DNA of 64,000 nt from Chachezhania antarctica (GTDB lineage: Bacteria; Pseudomonadota; Alphaproteobacteria; Rhodobacterales; Rhodobacteraceae), in the NCBI RefSeq assembly GCF_003646465.1, contig NZ_QZEX01000003.1, positions 62,001-126,000 on the forward strand, read 5' to 3'. Below the pieces are notes generated by a model. It worked only from the letters and a program-made list of their open reading frames with translations. It ran no database searches and had not been told where the DNA came from. Below, one piece after another: positions 34,413 to 42,269 of this stretch (its first letter is position 1; each line of letters begins with the position of its first letter). Both the position numbers and the translations under genes were made by a program.

Positions 34413-35219
34413 GTGAGCGACACCTGGGAAGCCTTTGCAATCGCCTATGCAAGACACGACCGCCCGGCGGCCGAGAACTTTATCGGCGGCGACCCACACA
34501 ATGGGCCGATGCCGCTGAACTACTACGTCTGGGTGCTGCGCAATGGCGCGCGGACAATCGTCGTGGACACGGGCTTTGACCAGCGCGGTGCGGACCTTCG
34601 GGGCCGCACCATCACCCAACCCGTGGCCAAGGGGCTGGCGGCGCTCGGCGTGGAAACTGCAAGCGTCGAAGACGTGATCGTCACGCATATGCACTACGAC
34701 CACATCGGCAACCACGATCTGCTGCCCAATGCCCGTTTTCACCTGCAGGACTGCGAGATGGCCTTCGCCACCGGTCGCTGCATGTGCCACCCGGGCGTCA
34801 ACCATTCGTTCGAGATCGAGGACGTCGTGAAGATGGTGCGCCGGGTCCATGGCGGCAAGGTCCGGTTCCACGATGGCGATGCCGAGCTTTTCCCCGGCAT
34901 CCGTGTGCACCTTGTCGGCGGGCATTCCCGCGGGCTGCAATGCGTGTCGGTGGACACCGCGCGCGGCCCCGTGGTGCTGGCCTCGGACACGGCACACCAC
35001 TTTGCCCATATCCAGCAGGCGCGGGTCTTCCCGACGGTCGATTCCGTGCCGGGTGTGCTCGAAGGCTATGAAACCCTGAAACGGCTTGGCGGCGGCCTGG
35101 ACCGGATCGTGCCCGGGCACGATCCGCTTGTCACCGAACTCTACCCCGCCCTGCGCCCGGATACCGAAGGCTGGATCGTCCGGCTGGACAGGTCACCCAT
35201 GACCGTCCCGGACCTTTGA
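34413..35219 (+). CDS. Metallo-beta-lactamase-fold hydrolase (lactonase-like), copy 2
   Basis: A 268-residue MBL-fold protein with THMHYDHIGNH as zinc motif, VHLVGGHSRGLQC and VLASDTAHHFAH as further ligands, and a final PGHDPLV. It resembles N-acyl-homoserine-lactone hydrolases, but the operon context (after carboxymuconolactone decarboxylase) suggests opening of a metabolic lactone. The GTG at 34413 was chosen to give MSDTWEAFAIAYARHDR, four bases after the previous stop. Confidence 0.85.
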   Translation: MSDTWEAFAIAYARHDRPAAENFIGGDPHNGPMPLNYYVWVLRNGARTIVVDTGFDQRGADLRGRTITQPVAKGLAALGVETASVEDVIVTHMHYDHIGNHDLLPNARFHLQDCEMAFATGRCMCHPGVNHSFEIEDVVKMVRRVHGGKVRFHDGDAELFPGIRVHLVGGHSRGLQCVSVDTARGPVVLASDTAHHFAHIQQARVFPTVDSVPGVLEGYETLKRLGGGLDRIVPGHDPLVTELYPALRPDTEGWIVRLDRSPMTVPDL

Positions 35220-35233
35220 GGAGAACCCACACG

Positions 35234-36118
35234 ATGACTGACACACTCGGCTTCGTCGGGCTGGGGCGCATGGGCGCCCTGATGTCCGAACGCCTGCTTG
35301 GCGCAGGCCTGACCGTCCACGGATGCGACGTCACCCCCGACGCGGTGAAATCGTTCACCGGCCACGGCGGCATCGCGGCGGCGGATGCGGCGGCGGTCGC
35401 ACGGGAGGCGGAGGTGATCTTCCTCAGCCTGCCGACCCCGGCCATCGTCGGCGAGGTGGCAGCGACCATCGCCGCCGCCGGGGGCAAGGTTCGCACCGTG
35501 GTAGATCTTTCCACGACCGGTCCCACCGTCGCCAAGGTCGCCGCCGCCAGTCTGTGCGACGCGGGCATCCACTGGTTCGACTGCCCTGTGTCTGGCGGAC
35601 TGAAGGGCGCACGTGACGGTACGCTGGCCTGCATGGTCTCGGGGCCATCGGACGAATACGAGGCGGTGAAGGGCCATCTGTCCCATTTCGGCAAGCAGTT
35701 CTATGTTGGCGACGGGCCCGGGTTGGCGCAGGTGGCCAAGCTTGCCAACAACCTGTTGGCCGCGGCCGCGATGGTCGTGTCCTCGGAAGCGATGGTGATG
35801 GGCGTGAAAGCTGGCATCGCGCCGCAGGTCCTGCTGGATATCTTCAATGCCTCCACGGGCCGCAACAGCGCCACGCAGGACAAGTTCCCGCGCTCGGTCC
35901 TGCCCGGCACCTTCGATTTCGGGTTCCACACCGGCCTGTCCTACAAGGACGTGCGCCTGTGCATCGACGAGGCCGAAGCCATGGGCGTGCCGATGATCAC
36001 GGGCGCCGTGGTGCGTCAGATCCTGGCGGCGACGAACGCGAAGTTCGGACCGCAAAGCGATTTCACCTCGATCGTGAAGATCACCGAGGAATGGGCCGGG
36101 GTCGAGGTCCGCAGCTGA
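35234..36118 (+). CDS. 3-hydroxyisobutyrate dehydrogenase-like beta-hydroxyacid dehydrogenase
   Basis: A 294-residue beta-hydroxyacid dehydrogenase. The N-terminal NAD site GFVGLGRMGALMSERLL, the substrate motif DCPVSGGLKGARDGTL and the catalytic Lys region LAQVAKLANNLL are clear. It oxidises a beta-hydroxyacid to the semialdehyde or the reverse (tartronate-semialdehyde-type reductases are related). It is the last gene of the five-gene operon and is followed by a strong hairpin. Confidence 0.9.
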   Translation: MTDTLGFVGLGRMGALMSERLLGAGLTVHGCDVTPDAVKSFTGHGGIAAADAAAVAREAEVIFLSLPTPAIVGEVAATIAAAGGKVRTVVDLSTTGPTVAKVAAASLCDAGIHWFDCPVSGGLKGARDGTLACMVSGPSDEYEAVKGHLSHFGKQFYVGDGPGLAQVAKLANNLLAAAAMVVSSEAMVMGVKAGIAPQVLLDIFNASTGRNSATQDKFPRSVLPGTFDFGFHTGLSYKDVRLCIDEAEAMGVPMITGAVVRQILAATNAKFGPQSDFTSIVKITEEWAGVEVRS

Positions 36119-36123
36119 GACCC

Positions 36124-36152
36124 GCGGCCGGGCGCCTGCCGCGCCCGGCCGC
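36124..36152. terminator. Convergent hairpin between the dehydrogenase and SnoaL-like genes
   Basis: An 11-bp perfect stem, GCGGCCGGGCG with CGCCCGGCCGC and a 7-base loop, lies between two convergent genes. There is no T-run, so it is at most a Rho-assisted or transcript-protecting end. Confidence 0.5.
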
Positions 36153-36158
36153 CGCCGC

Positions 36159-36617
36159 CTACCGGCCGCTCAGGTCCGGATTGGTCGTTTCCGCGCCCTT
36201 GAACCAGGGCTCGAACCGGCGATGCGTGACACGCCAGCCATCGACTGACCGCACCAGCCTGTCGGTGGTCCGGGTCACGCTTGCCGCGGGCGCGCTTGGC
36301 AGCACCGGCACCCCGTCGGCGGCATAGAGAAACAGGAACCAGTGGCAGATCGCCCTGTCCGGTCCGCCGTCGAACGCTGCCTGGAAGTTATGAACCGTAT
36401 GGATCACGGTACGCGCTCCCCGGTCCTCGCGCCATTGGTAGAAAGCGCGGATCTTTTCCCGGCCGATATAGCTGTGCTTCGAGCCCACGAATTCCGCGTC
36501 CTCGGTATAATAGTCCGGGGCGTTGCGGCCCCAGTTGGTGTCCACGTCGTGCCAGTAGTCGATCAGAAGCGCATGAAGATGCTGCGTGAGGGCGAGCCGA
36601 TCTTTGTCGAACTTCAT
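36159..36617 (-). CDS. SnoaL/NTF2-like protein
   Basis: A 152-residue cone-fold protein (DYWHDVDTNWGRNAPDYYTE; HSYIGREKIRAFYQWREDRG; IHTVHNFQAAF; VDGWRVTHRRFEPWF), typical of SnoaL-like isomerases, hydratases and small dioxygenase subunits. It is alone on its transcript and divergent from an HSL-type esterase, with the regulon palindrome 84 bases upstream. The reaction is not assignable; a polyketide-cyclase-like or lactone isomerase step is possible. Confidence 0.78.
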   Translation of the reverse strand: MKFDKDRLALTQHLHALLIDYWHDVDTNWGRNAPDYYTEDAEFVGSKHSYIGREKIRAFYQWREDRGARTVIHTVHNFQAAFDGGPDRAICHWFLFLYAADGVPVLPSAPAASVTRTTDRLVRSVDGWRVTHRRFEPWFKGAETTNPDLSGR

Positions 36618-36693
36618 TGCCGGAGCCTTTCGTTGTGCGTATCCGGCGAGTTAACCCCCCGCGCGCGCCCGCCTGAATTCCGGCGCGTCGCCG

Positions 36694-36708
36694 TTTCACA
36701 GCGAGAAA
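36694..36708. promoter_or_regulatory. IclR-regulon palindrome, site 6
   Basis: TTTCACAGCGAGAAA, with one mismatch to symmetry, lies between the SnoaL-like gene (84 bases) and the HSL-type hydrolase (133 bases). It is the rightmost copy found. Confidence 0.5.
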
Positions 36709-36833
36709 CCGCGCGACTTTGGCGCTGGCCCGGTCCGGCCAGTTCTGTATCATCGGGCGACCGTCCGGCCCGGGACGCACCCGCCAGCCCGACGGCCAAT
36801 TGTACCGTGCCCCATCACAGGGAATCCCCTGCC

Positions 36834-37757
36834 ATGACCCTTGATCCCGATCTGCTTCAACGCCTGCAGGATCTCGCCGGGGCGCCCCCCATGTACGAAC
36901 TGCCTCTGGATACCGCCCGCGAAGGGTTTCGAAAACGAAACCTGTTGCTGGACGGTCCGCAGATGCACGCGGTCGAGGATCTGAAGATCGCCTCCGGCCC
37001 CCGCGAGGTTCCGCTTCGCCTCTACCGCCCGACCAACGCGTCAGAGCTACCGGTCATCCTGTATCTGCATGGCGGCGGATTCGTGATCGGCGACCTCGAC
37101 ACCCACGACGCGCTGTGCCGGAGCCTGTCTCTTGCCAGCGGTGCGCTGGTCGTTTCGGTCGACTATGCGCTTGCCCCGGAGAATCGGTTCCCCGCCGGTC
37201 TGGAGGATTGCATAACCGCATTCCGCTGGGTGCAGGACAACGTCCAATCCATTGGAGCCAACCCCGCAGCCATCACCATCGCGGGCGACAGCGCCGGCGC
37301 GAACCTCGCCATCGCGTGCACCCGCCGCCTGCGCGCCGAAGGCGCGTCTTCGCCTTCCGCCCAGCTTCTTGCTTATCCGGTCGCGGCCGCCCCGGATCGC
37401 GGCCGTGCCTCGTATCGTGACAGGGGCTCAGGCTGGGGTTTGACGACGGAAACCATGGAGTGGTTCTGGAACCAGTATATCGGCGATCCGTCGCAGTCCG
37501 ATCATCCCGATGCCGTACCGCTTCTGGCCGGCGACCTGGACCTGTTGCCACGAACATGGCTTCTCACAGCCGAGTTCGATCCTTTGCGAGACGAGGGCAT
37601 CGAACTCGGCTCTCGGATCGCCGCCGCCGGAGTCGCGCTGACCCATGTACACGAGCCGACCGCCAACCATGGCTTCCTGTCGCAGGGAAACAGCGTTTCG
37701 CTTTCCGAGCGCACTCTCCGGAAAGCCGCAGGCTGGCTTGTGGAAGGTTGGGGCTGA
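36834..37757 (+). CDS. HSL-family alpha/beta hydrolase (esterase)
   Basis: A 307-residue carboxylesterase of the hormone-sensitive-lipase family. The HGGGFVIGD oxyanion motif is at about 80-88, the nucleophile elbow GDSAGANLA at about 150, the Asp in AEFDPLRDEG and the His in PTANHGFLSQG. All catalytic residues are present, unlike the paralogue-like hydrolase at 18.3 kb. It is a good candidate for hydrolysing the ester made by the Baeyer-Villiger monooxygenase. It is the right-hand member of the regulon. The short gap 37758-37860 to the next convergent gene shows no feature. Confidence 0.9.
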   Translation: MTLDPDLLQRLQDLAGAPPMYELPLDTAREGFRKRNLLLDGPQMHAVEDLKIASGPREVPLRLYRPTNASELPVILYLHGGGFVIGDLDTHDALCRSLSLASGALVVSVDYALAPENRFPAGLEDCITAFRWVQDNVQSIGANPAAITIAGDSAGANLAIACTRRLRAEGASSPSAQLLAYPVAAAPDRGRASYRDRGSGWGLTTETMEWFWNQYIGDPSQSDHPDAVPLLAGDLDLLPRTWLLTAEFDPLRDEGIELGSRIAAAGVALTHVHEPTANHGFLSQGNSVSLSERTLRKAAGWLVEGWG

Positions 37758-37860
37758 CTAAAACATCCACGAAACTCCGCGCAACGTCCGTTTGATCGAC
37801 AACGGCCAGGGCACGGTCTGGCCAACTTGAACCAAAGCAACAGTCTCCCCGCGCCAAGGC

Positions 37861-38628
37861 CTACAGGGCCAGCGCGATATCGACAAACGCGCGTGCAGGC
37901 ATGCCGGGCGCCGCCCCCAAATCGGCCGCCAGATCGTTGCAGGCCGAAATCACGCCATCTTCGTAGGTGGAACGGGCGTCGCCGATCCGGGCGCTCATCG
38001 CCGCGACGGTCGCTGCGGCAATGCCGCGGTCCTGCAGGGCCGGCAGGCGCGACGTGGCGGCGCCGCCCGCGTCGTTGAACAGCGCAAGAAAGGCATCGGC
38101 CTTCAGCGCGTTCGCCGGATCGCCCCCGAAGATCGCGCCGTGCGACCCGGTGACGACGACCTGCCCGGCGTCCGAGGGCCGGACGAGGCTGGCCGAATCC
38201 ACGAGGATAAGGCGCCGCCCTCCGGGTGCAGGCCCGCGTTCCTCCCGCGCTGCGCCAGAATGTCCGTCAGCGCCGTCCAGCAACCGCACCGCTTCGCCAC
38301 ATTCCATGCCGAGTGAAACACCCGACGCGGCCGCCACCGCGTTGACATGCGAGATCACGCCATGTTCCAGCATCACCGCCGCGTTGCCCATGGGCGCGCT
38401 GCGGTGATCCACCGCCGCCGCGGCCACGCCCGCCGTTTCCAGCCAGGCCAGCCCGCCCACGCCCGCGCCTTCCAGCCCGACGCCGGCGTCATGAAACACC
38501 ACCGCCCGGCAGCCTGAGCGGAAGGCAAGGCAGGCGGCGAAGACGCCGCCATGCGACCCGGTGACGACGATACGTCCCCCGGCCCCTTCAAGTTTGGTGA
38601 CGCTGTCGGCCAGCAGCGGCTCAGGCAA
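37861..38628 (-). CDS. Internally duplicated protein of unknown function
   Basis: A 255-residue protein made of two related halves of about 115 residues. Each begins with VTGSHG (VTGSHGGVFAACLAFRSG; VTGSHGAIFGGDPANALK), continues with an FxDAG segment (VFHDAGVG; LFNDAGGA), then a GVAAAAV / GIAAATV strand, an acidic or polar loop, and a YEDGVIS / LEHGVIS helix followed by N. The fold may be Rossmann-like. It starts with TTG inside the last codons of the ThDP-enzyme gene (8-base overlap), so it is translated with that enzyme and ends the operon. I do not recognise a named family. Confidence 0.7.
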   Translation of the reverse strand: MPEPLLADSVTKLEGAGGRIVVTGSHGGVFAACLAFRSGCRAVVFHDAGVGLEGAGVGGLAWLETAGVAAAAVDHRSAPMGNAAVMLEHGVISHVNAVAAASGVSLGMECGEAVRLLDGADGHSGAAREERGPAPGGRRLILVDSASLVRPSDAGQVVVTGSHGAIFGGDPANALKADAFLALFNDAGGAATSRLPALQDRGIAAATVAAMSARIGDARSTYEDGVISACNDLAADLGAAPGMPARAFVDIALAL

Positions 38629-40348
38629 CGCGGTCGCCCTTCTTGACCTTCACGGCCCGGCTGTCGGCCGCGGGCAGCATCTTGCCCGGATCGCGCGTCA
38701 CCACCACGTCGAGCACGGTGGGCCGCCCCGTTTCGGCCAGCCCCCGGCGGATCGCGTCGCCCAGTGCATCCGGCGTCTCGACCCGGATACCCAGGCAGCC
38801 CATCGCCTCGGCCACCACCGCGTAGTTCGTTTCGGCCAGGTCGCTCGACTGGTAGCTGCCTTCACCGTACATCAGGTGCTGAAGCGCCTTGACATAGCCC
38901 GAGGCGGCGTTGTTCACGACCATGATCACCGGGGCCAGCTTCATGCGGCGCGCGGTCTCGATCTCACCCAGCACCATGTTGAAGCCGCCATCGCCGGTGA
39001 TCGCAAACACGGCACGATCCGGCGCTGCAAGGCAGGCGCCGATGGCACCGGGCAGACCGTAGCCGATCGAGGCGAAGCCACGATCCGGCACGAAGCCGCG
39101 GCCGGGCCTCTTGCTGTCATAAAGCAGACCGCCCCAATGGGCCGCGAACCCGCCATCGGCGATCAGGATCGCGTCATCGGGCAGGTTCTCGTTCAGTTCG
39201 CCGATCATTCGGCCCATTGATACGGGGACTTCCTCGCTGGTCAGGCGGGCGTTGGCCATCTTCCGCCATTCGTCCATCTTGCTCACCACACCGTCGCACC
39301 AGTCCTTGCGCGCGCCGGGCACAGCCTTGTCCTCCAGCGCGGCGTGCAGATCGCGGATCCCCTCGCGCGCGTCGCCCCAGAGCGGCAGTTCCGGGGAATA
39401 GGTGCGGCCGATTTCCTCGGCCACGCAATCCAGATGGATCACCCGCTTGCCCGGTCCCGGCACCGTGTAGCGCTTGGTGGCGATTTCCCCCAGCTTGCAG
39501 CCGACCACAAGCAGGCAATCGCTGTCCGCGATCAGCCCGTTGGCGATCCGGTCGTAACGGCCGAACAACCCGGCGGACAGCGGGCTGGTGCAGGCAATAG
39601 CGCCCTTGCCGCTCATTGTGTGCGCGACGGGGATCTGCGCTGCTTCGGCGAAGGCCTGCAGATCCTCGGCCGCTTGCGAGATATGAACACCGCCCCCGGC
39701 CAGGATCAGCGGCCGTTCCGCATTGGCCAGCAGTGCCGCGGCTTCGGCAAGGGCCGCCGCGTCTGGCCGACAACGAAGGGCCGGAGCAGCCTCGTACCGG
39801 GCATCGCAGAGGAAATCCTCGTCCTCGAAGCCGTACGTTCCGTGCGCCACATCCTCGGGCACGATCAACACGACAGGGCCGGGCCGCCCGGTTGTCGCCA
39901 CGATGAACGCGCGCCGCAGCAGTTCGGGGATGCGCTGGACGGATTCCACCCGGATCACCTCCTTGGCGGCCGGGCGCAGGATCTCGGTCTGGTGGGCCTC
40001 CTGCGTCATGTTCTTCCACGAATGATCGCGGTGGGTATCGCCCACGATCGCCACGATGGGCGACCCGGCGTTCAACGCCTCGACAAGGCCGGTGACAAGG
40101 TTCGTGGCCCCCGGCCCCAGCGTCGCGTCGACCAGACCCACCCGGCCCGACACCTTGGCATAGGCATCCGCCGCGAAGGTGCCGCAGCGTTCGTCGTTGA
40201 TCAGGTGGTGGTTCAGCCCCAGCCGCCGCGCGGCATCGTAGAAGGGCAGCAACTGGAAGCCACCCATGCCGAAGATCGGCCCGGCGTTGTGGGCAATAAG
40301 CGCCCGTGCCAGTGCCTCGCCGCCGGTCATCTCGTTCGATTCAGTCAT
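38621..40348 (-). CDS. ThDP-dependent enzyme of the acetolactate synthase/benzoylformate decarboxylase superfamily
   Basis: A 575-residue three-domain ThDP enzyme. The activating Glu is in LINDERCGTFAADAYAK, the middle domain includes LILAGGGVHIS, and the cofactor motif runs from GDGGFNMVLGEIETA to VVNNAASGY. It decarboxylates a 2-oxoacid or joins two carbonyl units; the exact reaction cannot be told from sequence. It sits 13 bases after the TRAP dctM gene and overlaps the duplicated protein of unknown function. Upstream in the same transcript are E1 alpha/beta genes, so two different ThDP enzymes share one operon. Confidence 0.85.
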   Translation of the reverse strand: MTESNEMTGGEALARALIAHNAGPIFGMGGFQLLPFYDAARRLGLNHHLINDERCGTFAADAYAKVSGRVGLVDATLGPGATNLVTGLVEALNAGSPIVAIVGDTHRDHSWKNMTQEAHQTEILRPAAKEVIRVESVQRIPELLRRAFIVATTGRPGPVVLIVPEDVAHGTYGFEDEDFLCDARYEAAPALRCRPDAAALAEAAALLANAERPLILAGGGVHISQAAEDLQAFAEAAQIPVAHTMSGKGAIACTSPLSAGLFGRYDRIANGLIADSDCLLVVGCKLGEIATKRYTVPGPGKRVIHLDCVAEEIGRTYSPELPLWGDAREGIRDLHAALEDKAVPGARKDWCDGVVSKMDEWRKMANARLTSEEVPVSMGRMIGELNENLPDDAILIADGGFAAHWGGLLYDSKRPGRGFVPDRGFASIGYGLPGAIGACLAAPDRAVFAITGDGGFNMVLGEIETARRMKLAPVIMVVNNAASGYVKALQHLMYGEGSYQSSDLAETNYAVVAEAMGCLGIRVETPDALGDAIRRGLAETGRPTVLDVVVTRDPGKMLPAADSRAVKVKKGDRVA

Positions 40349-40361
40349 GTCTCAGGTCCAT

Positions 40362-41663
40362 TCAGGTAATGCGATAGCCCAGCAGCCGGGGCAGCCAGAG
40401 CGCGATTTCGGGGAATGCCAGGATCAGTCCCAGCGCGACGGCCATCGCCAAGAGCAGCCAGCCAACCCATCGGAAGGTGGATTCCAGCGGTACGTTGGCG
40501 ACCTTGGCAGTGACCATCAGGTTTACGGCGACCGGGGGCGTGAACTGCCCCATGGCGATGTTGATCGCCATCACGACGCCGAACCAGACATAGGACCAGC
40601 CGAAAGCCTGCACGATCGGCACGAGCAGCGGAAGCGCGATCAGGTAGATCGACACGCCGTCCAGCACCATCCCGGCCAGCAGCATGATCAGCATCAGCAG
40701 CACCAGGATTACCCACTGGTTGTCGCTGACCGACAACAGCGCCTGCGTGGTGGCGTCGAACGCACCCATCGTCGAACCGGCCCAGGCGAACAGCCCCGCC
40801 AGCGACAGGATCAGCATCAGCACGCCCGAGATCTTGGCGCTGTCGGCCAGCACGTTGTAGACGTCGCGCAGGGTCATGGTGCGGTAGAGGACAGTGCCAA
40901 CGAACAGCCCGTAGGCCACCGCGACAACCGCCGTTTCGGTCGGGGTGAAAAGGCCCGACCGCAGACCGCCCAGGATGATGACCGGCGCCATCAGCCCCGG
41001 CACGGCGCGGCGCAGGCTGGGCCAGAAGGGCGGGCGTTCGGTCGATTCCTGGGCGCCGAAGTCGTGCTTGCGGCTCAGGATCAGCGTCGGCACCGCGACG
41101 GCGGCGCCCAGCATGATGCCGGGGATCAGACCGGCAGCAAAAAGCGCGCGCAGATCCATGCCGGGGATGATCACCGAATAGACGATCATCGCGATCGACG
41201 GAGGGATCAGGATCGCGGTCGAGGCGGAGGCCGCGATCACGCTGGCGGTGAAGGGCTTGGGATACCCCGCCTTCACCATCGACGGCAGCATCACGGTGGC
41301 CACCGCTGCCGCATCCGCGGGCCCGGACCCGGACATCCCGCCCATGATCATGCAGACAAGGATCGCCACCAGCGCCAGCCCGCCGCGACGCGGGCCGATC
41401 ATGGCCTGGGCGAATTCCACCAGCCGCGCAGCGACGCCCGAACGTTCGAAGACGGCGCCGGTCAGGATGAAAAGCGGGATGGCGATCAACGGATACTTGG
41501 CAATCGCCGCATAGGTGTTCGGCCCGATCATGCCCATCGCGGTAAGGTCGAGCCCGAGATACACGCCGACCACGCCGCCGATACCAAGCGCGACGGCAAT
41601 GGGCGTGCCGATCATCATCAGGAAGACGAAGACGACAAGCAGCATGAGGTTGGCGGTGATCAT
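40362..41663 (-). CDS. dctM: TRAP transporter large permease, DctM type (system 1)
   Basis: A 433-residue inner-membrane protein with about twelve hydrophobic segments (MITANLMLLVVFVFLMM; GGMSGSGPADAAAVATVMLP; PPSIAMIVYSVI; TPTETAVVAVAYGLFVG; GMVLDGVSIYLIALPLLVPI). It uses an ion gradient to import the acid held by DctP. ATG 41663 overlaps the dctQ stop as ATGA. The longer reading frame upstream belongs to dctQ territory. Confidence 0.92.
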   Translation of the reverse strand: MITANLMLLVVFVFLMMIGTPIAVALGIGGVVGVYLGLDLTAMGMIGPNTYAAIAKYPLIAIPLFILTGAVFERSGVAARLVEFAQAMIGPRRGGLALVAILVCMIMGGMSGSGPADAAAVATVMLPSMVKAGYPKPFTASVIAASASTAILIPPSIAMIVYSVIIPGMDLRALFAAGLIPGIMLGAAVAVPTLILSRKHDFGAQESTERPPFWPSLRRAVPGLMAPVIILGGLRSGLFTPTETAVVAVAYGLFVGTVLYRTMTLRDVYNVLADSAKISGVLMLILSLAGLFAWAGSTMGAFDATTQALLSVSDNQWVILVLLMLIMLLAGMVLDGVSIYLIALPLLVPIVQAFGWSYVWFGVVMAINIAMGQFTPPVAVNLMVTAKVANVPLESTFRWVGWLLLAMAVALGLILAFPEIALWLPRLLGYRIT

Positions 41664-42196
41664 TGCGATGCCCCCCGCCGCCGGATCAGCACCGCCCAGC
41701 CCCGGCCCAGAACGCGCAGCAGGATCGCCACGCACAGGATCGGCATCCAGATCGTGTAGATCCAGGTGGGATTGCCCAGACCGGGTGTCGTCTCTTCCCA
41801 GTACCATTCGGAATAGGTGACGCGCGCGCCGTAATAGAGCACGAGCGAGAACATGAGCGTCGTCGCCACAAGGGTGATCATCTCGCAGACCCACTGCAAC
41901 GCCGGCGGCAACCGGTCGAGCAGGAAGGTGATGCGGATGTGACGGTTGCCCGCGAAGGCGGCCGAAGCACCGACGAATGTCATGAAGACCAGCAGGAAGA
42001 CCGAATATTCCTCCGTGAACGCGAAGGATACGTTGGTCGTGTAGCGCACCACGACATTGCCGAAGGAAATCAGGCAGATCGCCGCCATGGCGGCGGCACC
42101 CAGCGCCTCTTCGATGCGAACAGGTACGATGGTGTGGGCGTTGTCCGCGTCTTCGGGATTCACTTCGACGGGCACTCCGTCAGGCTCGGTCGCCAT
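41660..42196 (-). CDS. dctQ: TRAP transporter small permease, DctQ type (system 1)
   Basis: A 178-residue four-helix membrane subunit (ALGAAAMAAICLISFGNVVV; FTEEYSVFLLVFMTFVGASA; CEMITLVATTLMFSLVLYYG; a final IWMPILCVAILLRV). The TEEY and NRHI segments are usual for DctQ. It lies between dctP, with a hairpin in the gap, and dctM. Confidence 0.9.
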   Translation of the reverse strand: MATEPDGVPVEVNPEDADNAHTIVPVRIEEALGAAAMAAICLISFGNVVVRYTTNVSFAFTEEYSVFLLVFMTFVGASAAFAGNRHIRITFLLDRLPPALQWVCEMITLVATTLMFSLVLYYGARVTYSEWYWEETTPGLGNPTWIYTIWMPILCVAILLRVLGRGWAVLIRRRGASQ

Positions 42197-42233
42197 CGCG
42201 CGCTCCTAATTCTGGTGGGGAGTCAATTTCGGT

Positions 42234-42262
42234 CGGGGTCCGCGCAGATCGCGCGAACCCCG
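42234..42262 (-). promoter_or_regulatory. Intercistronic hairpin between dctP and dctQ
   Basis: CGGGG and CGCGC on one side pair with GCGCG and CCCCG on the other, around a small loop and a two-base bulge, in the 73-base gap after dctP. Such hairpins commonly protect the binding-protein part of the mRNA or partly terminate, giving more receptor than permease. Confidence 0.5.
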
Positions 42263-42269
42263 GTTTGGA

